64,000 bases of DNA from Litsea cubeba (lineage: Eukaryota; Streptophyta; Magnoliopsida; Laurales; Lauraceae). A program made the position numbers and the translations under genes. This document shows, one piece after another, positions 44,301 to 61,066 of the stretch. The stretch covers positions 112,751,930-112,815,929 of the forward strand of contig CM022948.1 of NCBI GenBank assembly GCA_012931725.1, in the 5' to 3' direction. The notes under the pieces are model-generated. The model was not told the origin of the DNA. It made no database searches and saw nothing but the letters and a program-made list of their open reading frames with translations. How positions within the stretch are numbered: the first letter of the stretch is position 1; every line of letters starts with the position of its first letter.

Positions 44301-47127
44301 TCGCACCCTTTACCTCCTCAATATCATCCAATAGGGAGTAAAGATAATCTACCTCTGGGGATTCAAGAAACTCCCTCTCCTCTTGGGTCAAGAACGTCTC
44401 CAATGGATCTGTATACGAATGTGTGTTCACATGTTCTTGAACCAAGCTCTCTACCAAACTCACCTCATGTATCTCCTCATCATCTCCCAATTGTGAGGCG
44501 ACATTGTAGATGTTCAGATCAAGGGTCATGTTTCCAAAGGTGATGGACATGTTCCCATTCCTAACCTTGATGACTGAATCTATGGTGGCTAGGAAAGGAC
44601 GACCTAGAATGATAGGGGCTTGGTCACTAACCCCTTGATTTGGACATGTGTCCAACACAATGAAATCTGCGGGATACACGAAACTTCCTATCTGAACTAA
44701 CACATCCTTCAAAATCCCCTTTGGGACTCTAACACTCCTATCGGCCAGCTGAAGTGTAATCGAGGTAGGCTGAAGTTCCTCCAACCCAAGTTGGAGATAA
44801 ACAGAATATGGTAGAAGATTGACACTCGCCCCTAGATCACACAAAGCCCTCTCTATCTTCTTCCCCCCTATCTCTACTGAAATGCACGGACAACCAGGAT
44901 CCTTGAATTTTGGAGGAAGAGAACCAGAGATGGTGGTACTGACATTAGCTGCTAGGAGAACCTTATTTTGATGCAAGAACTTGCGTTTGTAAGTGCACAA
45001 GTCCTTAAGATACTTCGCATAGACAGGAATGTGTTGGATAGCATCCAAGAGAGGAATGTTGAGCTTGACTTGAGAGAAAAGCTCCCTAAGAGACTCTGCA
45101 AGGTCTGGCTTGGATTTCCCTCTCAACCTCTGAGGGAAAGGGGCTGGGGGTTGAAAAGCTTGGACTCTAGGGTCTTGAATGGTAGAAGTGGAGGACTCAA
45201 CTTTTTTAGGTTCATTGGACTCATTAGTCTTCCTTGAAGATTCATCCCTAGCCTCAGAATTCTTAGGCTCCTCCATTTCTTGCAAGGCAGGAGGTGCCTT
45301 AGAAGTGGACAAATCAGGCTTACTTGGCTTGGAAGGGATGGTATTATCAATGATCTTACCACTCCTTAGAATGGTGACAGCTTTAAGATGCTCCACTTGA
45401 GCATCCGACCCACCTAAATCTTCCACAAAGTGCTGGCCTTGAACAATTGGAATAGCTTGGGTAGGCAAGGCACCCCTTGTGGTTTGACTTGCACTCACCG
45501 CATTGGTAAGTGTAGTTAATTGAGATTTGATGTTCTCAAGAGTCCTGTTGTTCTGCTCATTGATGGAAGTCTGACTACTCAAAAAGGCTTGAAAGGTATC
45601 TTCTAGACTTCTTTTATGGGGGGGCTGATATGGAGCATGACCCTGTTGGGGTCCTTGTTGTTGAAAGTGCTGATAAGAATGAGGTGGAAACTGTTGCTGA
45701 GATGGGAATCTCTGCTGCTGATATTGTGGGGCATAATGAAAGAATTGCCCTTGACTCTGATTAGACTGAGGAAATTGCCCTTGATTTTGATAGGGCTGAG
45801 AATATTGCCCTTGATTTTGATAGGGCTGAGACTGAAAACCCGTAGAGCCAAGATTTTGGGATGGGGGAGGGTTGTCCCTCCACCGAAAATTGGGATGATC
45901 ATTGTACCTGGGGTTGAAATTCTGAAATTGGTTAGATTGGAAAGAAGATTTCTGCTGGGGACTCACAGCATTGACATCAAATGGAGGGTTACCATGGAGC
46001 AACTCCTTAATGGAAGGAATGGTAGGGCAATTGTCTGTGCCATGATCATTTTGTGAACAAATTGCACAAGATTGCTCCACTTGAGCAACTGATGTAGGAG
46101 GAATCTCACTAACTCTTTTCAGCTCTAGACCTTCTATCTGACGGGTAAGTTGAGTTATCCTCGCACTCAAATCCTCCTTCTCACTCAAAGTATATTTTCC
46201 TGCAGTGGGAACACTAGGAAACACATTTGGAGTAGTTCTCTCATTGGGATTGGTAGTGTCCCAAACCTGATACTGCTCTGCCAAACTCTCTAAATATGCA
46301 TAAGCTTCATGAGGTTCCTTGGCACGGAAAGTACCATTGCACATCATATCAATGAACTGTTTATTTGTTGAACTCAATCCCTCATAAAAGATCGTAACCA
46401 ATTCAGGGATAGTAAAACCATGATGAGGGACCAAGTTCAACGTCTCATGAAACCGATCCCAACATTGATGAAAAGACTCTCCCTCTTTTTCAACAAAACT
46501 CTGGATATTCTTCTTTAACGCAATTGTTTTCTGATGAGGAAAGTACTTTTTATAAAACTCTCTTTGCAATTGATCCCATGTGGTGATTCGCACAGATCTC
46601 AGATTGTTCAACCAATTTTTGGCGTTCCCCTTCAAAGAGAAAGGAAACAGTCGAAGCTTGGCTGACTCTCTTTGAGTTGCAGGGCACATGGTTTCAATTA
46701 TGGCATTGAACTCTTTGACATGCAAATAAGGCATTTCAGATGTCATTCCATGAAAATTGGGAATATGAGTTAAAACATTTGGTTTGACCTGATATGCATT
46801 TGTACCATGGGCTTCATCTACTATGCAAGATGGAGCATCAGTCCACCTAGGAGTCAAATAATCATCCATTGTCCTAGGTGGTACAGCTTGATTATGTTGA
46901 TGACGGGGGTCATTATTATTCAGGTGATTCGCCATTGATTCCAAAGTAGGATCGGGCAGATGCAGGTCAACAAAAATGTCAATCCCTGGCCAATCAAATA
47001 TCGGAACTTCTTCAAGATCTATTCTGACCAATCTGTTGTGTATGTCCCTATGGTAATGTGAGGACATATACAACAAATAACCCCAATTATCAAAATAATC
47101 ACCTAATTCTAATAGAAATAAAAACAA
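41311..47127 (-). CDS. Gag-Pol polyprotein of the Athila-like element (1938 aa)
   Basis: One frame encodes all replication proteins of the retrotransposon. Gag (about residues 80-360) has the retrotransposon gag block LFPFSLKGNAKNWLNNL and a zinc-knuckle-like CAICSQNDHGTDNC near 354. Protease has DLGAS near 762. Reverse transcriptase has the FMDDF catalytic box near 1216. RNase H starts at about DASDYAIGAVLG (1364). Integrase has the HHCC finger (CGGHFSSKKT, CKTCPQC) near 1570-1610 and the D,D,E residues in GIDFMG, ISDQGTHF and NGQAELANRE (about 1640-1731). No stop or frameshift is present. The first Met at 47127 is uncertain; Met in MSSHYHRD or MANHLNNNDP shortly downstream may be the real start. 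The N-terminal Gln-rich spacer is usual for this group. Confidence 0.95.
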   Translation of the reverse strand: MFLFLLELGDYFDNWGYLLYMSSHYHRDIHNRLVRIDLEEVPIFDWPGIDIFVDLHLPDPTLESMANHLNNNDPRHQHNQAVPPRTMDDYLTPRWTDAPSCIVDEAHGTNAYQVKPNVLTHIPNFHGMTSEMPYLHVKEFNAIIETMCPATQRESAKLRLFPFSLKGNAKNWLNNLRSVRITTWDQLQREFYKKYFPHQKTIALKKNIQSFVEKEGESFHQCWDRFHETLNLVPHHGFTIPELVTIFYEGLSSTNKQFIDMMCNGTFRAKEPHEAYAYLESLAEQYQVWDTTNPNERTTPNVFPSVPTAGKYTLSEKEDLSARITQLTRQIEGLELKRVSEIPPTSVAQVEQSCAICSQNDHGTDNCPTIPSIKELLHGNPPFDVNAVSPQQKSSFQSNQFQNFNPRYNDHPNFRWRDNPPPSQNLGSTGFQSQPYQNQGQYSQPYQNQGQFPQSNQSQGQFFHYAPQYQQQRFPSQQQFPPHSYQHFQQQGPQQGHAPYQPPHKRSLEDTFQAFLSSQTSINEQNNRTLENIKSQLTTLTNAVSASQTTRGALPTQAIPIVQGQHFVEDLGGSDAQVEHLKAVTILRSGKIIDNTIPSKPSKPDLSTSKAPPALQEMEEPKNSEARDESSRKTNESNEPKKVESSTSTIQDPRVQAFQPPAPFPQRLRGKSKPDLAESLRELFSQVKLNIPLLDAIQHIPVYAKYLKDLCTYKRKFLHQNKVLLAANVSTTISGSLPPKFKDPGCPCISVEIGGKKIERALCDLGASVNLLPYSVYLQLGLEELQPTSITLQLADRSVRVPKGILKDVLVQIGSFVYPADFIVLDTCPNQGVSDQAPIILGRPFLATIDSVIKVRNGNMSITFGNMTLDLNIYNVASQLGDDEEIHEVSLVESLVQEHVNTHSYTDPLETFLTQEEREFLESPEVDYLYSLLDDIEEVKGATFWTPKFEELPKSESKSMPSSEKAPTLELKPLPSSVKYAFLGVDESYPVVISSSLEEHQETQLLEVLGRHKRAIGWTLADIQGINPLICTHRIHLEDDVKPSRQPQRRLNPVLKDVVRKEVLKLLDAGIIYPVADSKWVSPIQVVPKKAGVTVVANDQGELIPTRVATGWRVCIDYRKLNASTKKDHFPLPFIDQVLERVASHTFYCFLDGYSGYNQIEVSLEDQEKTVFTCPFGTFAYRRMPFGLCNAPGTFQRCMMGIFDDMVGDFLEVFMDDFSVFGDSFAGCLKNLEKVLERCEEKKLVLNWEKCHFMVTQGIVLGHIVSPRGIEVDKAKVELISQLPSPKCVKDIRSFLGHCGFYRRFIRAFSAIARPLCNLLTKDAPFVWTEACEKAFSALKACLTSPPIMQAPDWTLPFELMCDASDYAIGAVLGQRRGKVPFAIAYASKTLNDAQVNYTTTEKELLAVVFALDKFRSYIIGSPIVVFTDHAALKYLMSKQDAKARLIRWVLLLQEFNITIKDKKGVENVVADHLSRLDFEDKSSHLPVLDSFPDEQLYSVSTCPWYADIVNYLVTGQLPSDWTSQVRRRFLVEVRKYAFDDPYLYKYCADQIIRRCVPESEQQSILSFCHTEACGGHFSSKKTTAKILQCGFFWPTLFRDAHDFCKTCPQCQQLGAVSKRNAMPLQPMLIIEIFDCWGIDFMGPFPSSYGFLYILLAVDYVSKWVEAIPTRTNDHKVVVKFMKENILSRFGMPKTMISDQGTHFCNRPFAALMAKYGITHKVSTAYHPQTNGQAELANREIKHILEKTVNPNRKDWSTRLTDALWAYRTAYKTVLGMSPYRLVYGKTCHLPVEIEHKAFWALKTLNFSLPKAGVLRNFQMNELEEMRREAYENASIYKSKVKAFHDKHIVRKDFQVGQKVLLYNSKLHLHPGKLRSRWTGPYVVHKIYPHGAIEVFHNSDGKIFKVNGQRLKPFLENFSKEDIVEELVDPVYPEATSS

Positions 47128-47174
47128 AAGAAAGAGAAGAAATACTCACAAAGCTGTTTTACCTCAATTGCCGG

Positions 47175-47192
47175 TCCCCGGCAACGGCGCCA
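47175..47192 (-). other. Primer-binding site
   Basis: The minus strand reads TGGCGCCGTTGCCGGGGA four bases after the LTR end. This is the primer-binding site typical of plant Athila/Tat-type gypsy elements, usually assigned to tRNA-Asp (recalled, not checked). Confidence 0.85.
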
Positions 47193-47196
47193 GAAA

Positions 47197-48760
47197 TGCT
47201 TAGCTGTTTTCTGTGATGTTGGATTTGTCCTAAGCGGAGGACATGATTTGTCGCTGTGTAGCACTTCACTCTTGAAGAGGTCGAATCCACAGAGAACGGA
47301 CTAGGGTTTCAGCTTTAGAGGACTTCTTTTGGTCGAGAGTGACCAACTTTTGTTCAATGGGTGTAATTAATTCTAATCTAAGGACTGATTAAAACTGCAG
47401 AAAACTGAATGAAAATGTTATGCTAAAGAGATGATTCAACCTAGGGTTCAGACCACCCAGATTTTTATGGTTTCATCTTCCTCTTCATTCCGCAGATAAG
47501 AATTGAATCAATCCAATTCTCACCTGGAAGATTTCTTCGTGAAAATCAAATATCAATCTGAGTGAATAATTCCCAAAGAGATTCCTAGACATTCAATTCG
47601 ATAATCTGAGAGTCATCGACCCAAGCACTAGTCGTATCATCTCAGATGAACACAATTAGTCAAAGGCTTAACATCTCAATTATGATTTCTTGAAGCGGAT
47701 CATCAATGGAAGTTATCTTTTATCATGAAAACATAATCAGGAAGAAGAACCATACAAAACCCAGGTTGAATTCCCCTTAGGTTAAACCATCTGTAATTCT
47801 ACCCCTCCATTAATGGAGAATTCTTCAAACAGATTAAATGGAAGAAAGAAAACAGTAAAAGCATAATTGAAAGATTACCTCTAATAAAACTTGAATTAAT
47901 ATGAAGGATTCTGTCTTGAAACAAGAATTTAACAAAATTGAATACCAATCTTCAATGGAAACTACATCTACATTAATCTAAGGAAGGAAGAGAGAAAAAG
48001 GAAAGGAGGCTGCTGGGAAAATAACACAATTCCTAGATGGCCCTAATTTTCGAGTTATCATCCTTTATATAGGTTCCCACATCTTTAAATTACAAAACTG
48101 CCCCAAAAAACTAAGTTCTGTCCAAACCCGAGTGTTCTACCGGTAGAACTACCGGTTTAACAGGTGAAATCCTCATGCCTGAACTTCTGCTGGAATATAA
48201 GCCCCTTCTACCGGTAGAAATTGCGGTTAACTTCACTTCTACCGGTAGAACTTGCGGTTTAACAGGTAAAAGTCTTCTGTCTGAACTCTCGGCTGGAATT
48301 TTAGCTACTTCTACCGGTAGGACTTCACTTCTACCGGTAGAACTTCATTTCTACCGGTAGAACTTGCAGTTGACCAGTGGAAATCTTCTTTCTGAACTCT
48401 CGGCTGGAATGTTAGCCACTTCTACCGGTAGAACTTGCGGTAGACTGATAAAAATCTCAGGATCTGTCATTTCTACCGGTAGAGCTTGCGGTTGACAGAT
48501 GGAAGTCTCCTGTCTGAACTCTCTGCTGGAAAATCAGCCTCTTCTACCGGTAGTACTTGCGGTTGACTGATGGGGACCAGTTTCTTTACTCTCTACTTGA
48601 TCCATTCATCCTCCAGAAGCTTCATTCTTTATCAAATTTCTGCAATCGGCCAAAAACCAATATTCGTGTAAACTTATATGAAATTAACGGAATTAAACAC
48701 GAATGAAGGTGATGGAAAGGCAATTAAGTCTCTAATTGCTTAATAATTAGTTACTTATCA
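47197..48760 (-). repeat. 5' LTR of the Athila-like element (right copy)
   Basis: Same length as the left LTR, with only one difference seen. It carries the same TATA box and the nine TCTACCGGTAG sites (about 48135-48556) and would drive genomic transcription toward lower coordinates. Confidence 0.96.
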
Positions 48761-48834
48761 ATAGGGAAGGAGGGGAGATAGATAGAGAGGGGCATACCTC
48801 AAACAGCACTCGAATTTGTCAAAAACCCTAGTTG

Positions 48835-49309
48835 ATGGAGACAATGGCAGTGGTGGCCAAAATTCCTAGACAATGGAGACAATAGAACGATGATGCTTCG
48901 TCGACGTTGGCGACCTTGCGTATTTGCAAATAGGTTGGCCGGGGAGGAGGAGGGTCAAGATTTGGCTGAGGGAGAGAGTTACCGCGGTGAAAATGGGGAA
49001 TAGTCGACCATGGAGATGAAAAATGGGGTTTTTCCCGCAGTGAAAGAGATGAATAGTCGACCAGGGAGATGAAAGGGGTTTTTTAGTTGTGATATTGCAA
49101 TTTAAATTGCGATATCGCAACTAAAAAAATTGCGGTATCGCAAATTAAGTTGCGATATCGCAATATTTGTTGTGATATCGCAAAGAAAAAAACGAAAAAT
49201 GGTCTGTGCGCTGGTACGGGCTGTACGGGGAACGTGTTGGTAAAAACTTCGTCTTTGGTTACAAGGGAGAGATTTCCAGTACTTTTGGTGACCGTACCGA
49301 AATTTTCCC
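48835..49309 (-). repeat. MULE right terminal inverted repeat
   Basis: Reverse complement of 22737-23210, ending ACCGAAATTTTCCC at 49309. The main difference is one ~20-bp palindrome unit fewer than at the left. The gypsy element inserted about 70 bp inside its inner edge. Confidence 0.88.
49087..49183. promoter_or_regulatory. Phased array of five TTGCGATATCGCAA-type palindromes
   Basis: Sites start at 49087, 49107, 49130, 49150 and 49170, steps 20, 23, 20, 20. Those at 49107 and 49150 are perfect. Read from the outer end the spacing is 20, 20, 23, 20, the same as the left array minus one 20-bp step. Confidence 0.85.
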
Positions 49310-49579
49310 AAAACATAAATACTAAACGACAAAAAAACCACTCTCTACAGTTATAACTTTTTGTAATCTTATGAGAGAGTAGTTTTTTGTCTTTTTCACT
49401 AAAAAGAAGAGGTAATTTATCCCCACTATTTCCCATAAGAGCTTGTTTTTGACAAAAATTTGCTATGTTGGAGTTTTTTTTTATATAATGTGACATCTTA
49501 TCCCGGGGCATTTATAAATGTCACGTTTCTTTATAAGCATTTTAAAATCTCAACCAAATAAAAGATCTCAAATGACTTA
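49310..49579. other. Short intergenic stretch, no gene
   Basis: AT-rich flank of the MULE; nothing recognised. Confidence 0.4.
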
Positions 49580-49885
49580 GGCATGTTTCTTTACTAGAAT
49601 TCAATAAAATCTAATTTGGAGAATTTTTGAATTCTCAAATATAGTAAAATTACTAGATGTCGCCTTATACTTGTGCATCCATAAATTCCAAAAAAAAAAA
49701 AACAAAGAGCAGAAATTCCTAAATTCTTAAATGTCATTTGAAACCTTTTATGTGATTGAAATGTTAAAATATCTATAAATAAATATAATATTTATAAATG
49801 TCACAGGATAAAATATCACATCATATTAAAAAAAAATAAAGACGCAACAAACTCCTTTTTAAAAATTCTAATAAAGAAACATGGT
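49580..49885. mobile_element. Degenerate MITE with GGCATGTTTCTTTA ends
   Basis: Left GGCATGTTTCTTTACTAGAATT after TTA; the right end reads backwards TACCATGTTTCTTTATTAGAATT. Similar in style to the 13378 and 15490 elements. The right duplication is not clear. Confidence 0.5.
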
Positions 49886-49910
49886 ATGCAAAAGCAGAAA
49901 GGAAGCTTTA

Positions 49911-50119
49911 CGCTATGTTTGGGAAGGGGGGAGGGGAGGGGCGGGAAAATTTGAGGGGGAAAGAAAATGAAGGGGAGAAAAAATTAATTATACCTACTCT
50001 TATTTGGGAAGTAAAAAGTAGGGGGAGGAAAAGTTTACCAATTTATTATTTTACCCTTGCAAAAGTTTCAAATGGAATAAAAAGAGTAAAATAGTCCATT
50101 GCTTCCACACACACACACA

Positions 50120-50215
<96 letters not shown>

Positions 50216-50259
50216 CAAAAACACCATCCCAAACCATTTTCCCCTCTTCCCAAACAGTG
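49911..50259. mobile_element. Tourist-like MITE carrying a CA microsatellite
   Basis: Flanked by TTA at 49908-49910 and 50260-50262. Left end CGCTATGTTTGGGAAG, right end CTTCCCAAACAGTG, imperfect inverted repeats. A (CA)n tract makes up about a third of it. It lies about 220 bp upstream of the beta-glucosidase start codon. Confidence 0.65.
50106..50213. repeat. (CA)n microsatellite, ~108 bp
   Basis: Near-perfect CA dinucleotide repeat with one break (CACCACA) near 50126. Confidence 0.97.
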
Positions 50260-50482
50260 TTAATTTCGGACTCAATAGCAGGGGGGGCATTTCGGTCATT
50301 TACTTCAAAGATTATTTTAAAGTGAGAGGCAGCCAGCCCCACAGGCACTGTCCTATTCCTACAGAGTACAGACGCTCCTTGTCCTTAAATCCCACACTCC
50401 CTAGTCCCTCCCCATGACCCATCATCTCTTTCTCCACGCCTCGATTTTCTCTTTCTCATCTCATCATTTTTTAACAGTAATC

Positions 50483-57243
<6,761 letters not shown>

Positions 57244-60200
57244 AAAGAAGTGTCGCAGGGAGCATGACCATGTTCTTCCTACTCAGTTATGTTCCAAGTA
57301 ATTGTACTAAGAAGGGGACCCCAGAAAATCTAAGTAAATCATATTAGAGAGTGTGTTCTGTTTAAGCTGTTGTGTTCATCTAACTGAATTGTGTTAATAA
57401 AGATTGGAATTCCATGACATCTTAGTAAATCTTATTAGAAAGAGCCATTCTACCATTTTGTTTCCCCTTACTAATATGATGATACTTGAGAGAGGTATAC
57501 AATGCTATAAATGAGGCCCGCCTTTTTTTTACATCTCTTGGATGAGTCCCACCACTATTGATTTGGTGACCCAAACCACTCCATCATGGACTCATGGTGG
57601 TCCCAGCTCCCTAGAAATATGAGGTCCCGTTTTTGGCAATTTGGTGATGTGGACCATTGATCTGCTCTGGGTCTGGTTTGGTCTTGCTCATGTAAAGTGA
57701 GCGTTGCTATTTTCATCTTTGGGTGCCCACTGACAGTTCCTTTTCCTTTCTAGTCCGCGTTTTAATGGGCCCTGTAGTCTGTCTCTAGGTGCTTTTGTCT
57801 CTCTTGAGGCTTGTTTGTTAGCAAGTCAATGTGAAATTTATATTGGAATATTTTCAAAATTTCTGCTATGAATGCTTTATTTGAATTCTTGAAATGATGA
57901 TCTAAAAAAGAATTCTGAAGTTTTTTGGGGTTCTAAAATTTTGACCGACTTCAATGCCTACTTTAGACATGAATTCAAATGAATTCACAGGGATGCTCAT
58001 CAATTCGTTTGTGTTATTTCTGAAGCGAATATTGATCATTTGATGTTTACTGTGTTGCTAAATGTCGTTGGTTTGTGTTCTTTTCTATCAATGGTTTTCT
58101 AGTCCAACCGCACAATTTGAATGCTTAAAAGATGAGAACACCCCTCTAATTTTGGTATCCACACTCTCCAATTTCGATATCAAAAGAGAAGCTTTATCCA
58201 GAGAATTCTGATCTCAAAACAAAACACATGCGAAAAAAGGATGCCCAAAGTGGATATGGATTCTGGGTCCTCAGTCAAGTCAAATTTGATAAAAGTCCAA
58301 CCATACGTGTTAGCATGATTACATTTCTTTTATCAGGAATCTTAGTGTGTTACGGGCCCCAAACTTGGCTAGAGTATTCTAGGCTAGTGGTGGATGTGGA
58401 TAGAAATCCATGGGAAATCCATTATCAATGGCACATACTACTAGATCCCTACTTTTTTTTTTCTTTAATTTTTTTGGTACCCCAGCCGAGGGAGATAGTA
58501 GCACCCACTCCCACGGTAAGAAATTGCGTTTCTGCAAATGAGAGAACCTAAACTCCATACCAGATATAAAGATCCTCTCCATTGGCATAACCGGGGATCG
58601 ATCCATCATCCATGGATAATAAGGTGAGAAGCAAGCTTCCCAACCACCTCAATGCATGCTAAGCATAAGTTTGGGGTAAGAGTTGAAATCACCTAATATG
58701 CAACAAAATTGGCCCGTCTAGGTTGGTTGGTTATACGGGCACTTTTAGGACTTGTTTGTGCGACAAAAGAACTCCGGGCTCTCTAACATATTTGTATTTC
58801 TGCCGGAGGAAATCCTGCATTCCTACCCTTCCATTGGAAATTGAAATCCTCTCCGTCAAGGAAAATAAGTTCATTTTTCTTTGTTGTCACGAGAAGAATC
58901 TGTCGCACCAAACGACAAAATAGTCAACTGCATGGAAAATCAGAATAATTTTCCTTTTTATTGCGGAATCCTATCGTCGCACCAACACCCCCGTAAAAAC
59001 TCCATGTCTTATCAAGATGGTAACAACAATCGAGTCTATTGATTTTGTAAGAGTACTTAACCCAGATAAGTGCTCTAATTCCACCCTAAATTCATAATTA
59101 GCCTGCAGTAAGGTGATCCCCAGAATTTTTAGCTGAATTTCCATAGATTTATCTCAAACTCCAATCCATTCCAGATATAGAATCAAAATATATGAAGGCC
59201 TGACTTGGAATCTAACCCATTTACACCCTTGTGCAGACAGGAGTCTTTAAAATAATCACCTGTCATGTAGATTAAGTGCTTTAGATCTCACCATAAATAT
59301 TTGTGATTAGCGTGCATAAAAGTGAGCCCATGGTTCTTAGATGAACCATGCTTTCTATTTTACAACCTCTGTCCAGTTTGAATTTAACATTCTAGAAAAC
59401 CTCTCTTTAGAACTGGGGATAATTTATCTCTGCAAGAATGGGGGCTTTAGTTGTATCTTTCCAAGACCTAATTATTAGTTTTGGATGTTTTAGTTTCAGC
59501 AGTGTACTTCAACAGTGTAGTTTTACCCAGAAGAATATATAAATGGTTAATTTGCCAGAACATGTAAACGCTTTGTGAAATGATAGATTGAAGGTTCAAT
59601 CTCAATTAAGCGTCAAAAGAAACCTGACCAGACCTATAGTTTAGCGTTGTCTCTGTCTGAGGAAGCTTGTTACACTGTAGAAGTTTACACTTATAATTGA
59701 AGCTTTTATGATTTGTTCTTCCTGCATGCACACCCATGTCATGCTTTTAATAAGTTGTGCAAAACGTCAATTATACTAAGATTTCTCACAAGAACATAGA
59801 AATGATATAACACTCATTTGAGCTCTCACATCTCACTCACTTTCTTTGGAAGAAAGGTACTCCCTTTGTATTGTTCATGTAGATATAAGCAACAATTTCT
59901 GGATATAAACAAATCACATGTTGGATATACTGAAACATAAAATATGCCAAAAACTGTTAAGACCTGATGCTATATTTCATAACACCGTAATCTGAGTGTA
60001 GTCCACTCAGTTTATGAGTAAATGAAGGTTCATGTATTTCGATAACAGAAAGTCTATTTGGACATACTTTTTGGACTGATATTCAATGGGTAACACAGGG
60101 GTTCATCCAAGATTCATGCGAAAAAGTATGTCCTGGTAGCTTTACTCTTTCGATAATTGTTCCATAACCAAATTGCAAGTAAACATAGTTCCAGGTAATT

Positions 60201-61066
60201 ACACTTGCCGGTAGATTGAGAATTCCAAAGATCCAAACAGAGCCTTGGAAGGATCAGGCAAATGGATGTCTAGTGCTATTTACAGCCATATCAACATTCA
60301 AAAAACAAATTTACAGCCATATCCCAATAACTGATGGTGGCACTTTGAGACTGTCATGGCTACCTCCCGAACCACCAACCCACGTCGGTGAGGCCCATCA
60401 GATCAGCCATCTGTGAGGCCTTGGCACCAGAGCTCCTCAGCAGGTGAAAACATTTAGAAAACAAAAATTGCCCAAGGAGAAAGCCCAAACTTCCCAGTGA
60501 GACCCATGACTTAAAACGATTCACAAGACCCTCCACTCCTTACATTACCATTTTTCTTAAGTAACTCTGTAGCTATGAACCCAAATAACTGTAAATGCCT
60601 AGCGTACCCAGATCGAACCATGCATTGCAATGCTAACGGCATTCCAATACTGCAAATAAATCTGAAGGCAAATCTTAGCATATCTCACCATACTGAGTCC
60701 ATAATTTCATATAATCAAATAGCTGTATCACTTTTCAACGTGAGAAATGTTAAAAAGGAAATAATTTTATTTTTGAACTATTAGAAGAAAATTTACATCA
60801 TTAAATTCCATAAAAAAATACAAAATTTCATGTTATGGATAGAATAGTCATTCTAGTATCCATATCTCATGATATCAAAAAATGCAGGGTTGTATCCCCA
60901 ATTCCCCATCTCCGCATATACAATCCATCTGGGATCATAGCTCCCGGGACACCCATCTGCTCCTGATTTCATCATCTCGCCAAGCATATTTTAACAAATC
61001 CTCTGGTCTTCCACATCATGCATCATTATACTAGGTTTTAAATGGATCCATATTTGGCTGCAAATA
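57244..61066. other. Intergenic DNA, no gene
   Basis: No supported coding sequence. 58480-58640 has a B-box-like GGATCGATCCCCGG on the minus strand and may be a SINE-like repeat. TAATAAAG near 57403 could be the poly(A) signal of the beta-glucosidase gene. Confidence 0.5.

Larger units (their letters stand above)
36102..48760 (-). mobile_element. Athila-like Ty3-gypsy retrotransposon, complete, TSD ATAGG
   Basis: Two 1564-bp LTRs (36102-37665 and 47197-48760) differ at one position that I could see (G at 36713 against A at the matching site near 47808). The target duplication ATAGG is exact at 36097-36101 and 48761-48765. The element is in minus orientation: primer-binding site beside the right LTR, polypurine tract beside the left LTR, and one uninterrupted gag-pol frame. 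A second reading frame lies between pol and the 3' LTR, as in Athila-type elements. Near-identical LTRs and intact frames point to a very recent insertion, possibly still competent. Total length 12,659 bp. Confidence 0.96.
22737..49309. mobile_element. Large Mutator-like element (MULE) with nested gypsy insertion
   Basis: The sequence at 22737-23210 recurs in inverted orientation at 48835-49309, both starting GGGAAAATTTCGGT from the outside. Between them lie a mudrA-type transposase (+) and a PMD-Ulp1 gene (-) pointing toward each other. Removing the retrotransposon at 36102-48760 and one target copy leaves about 13.9 kb. Gene starts are then 1.7 kb (left) and about 1.8 kb (right) from the inner ends of the repeats, a symmetrical MuDR-like plan. 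The two terminal repeats are nearly identical outside one ~20-bp unit. A clean 8-11-bp target duplication was not found; both flanks are A-rich (ATAAATAAA left, AAAACATAA right). Confidence 0.85.

Noticed and set aside
41929..46056. Several frames of 70-146 codons on the plus strand
   Set aside because: Antisense shadows of the gag-pol frame.
50046..50348. Frames with Cys-Val repeats
   Set aside because: Translation of the CA microsatellite.
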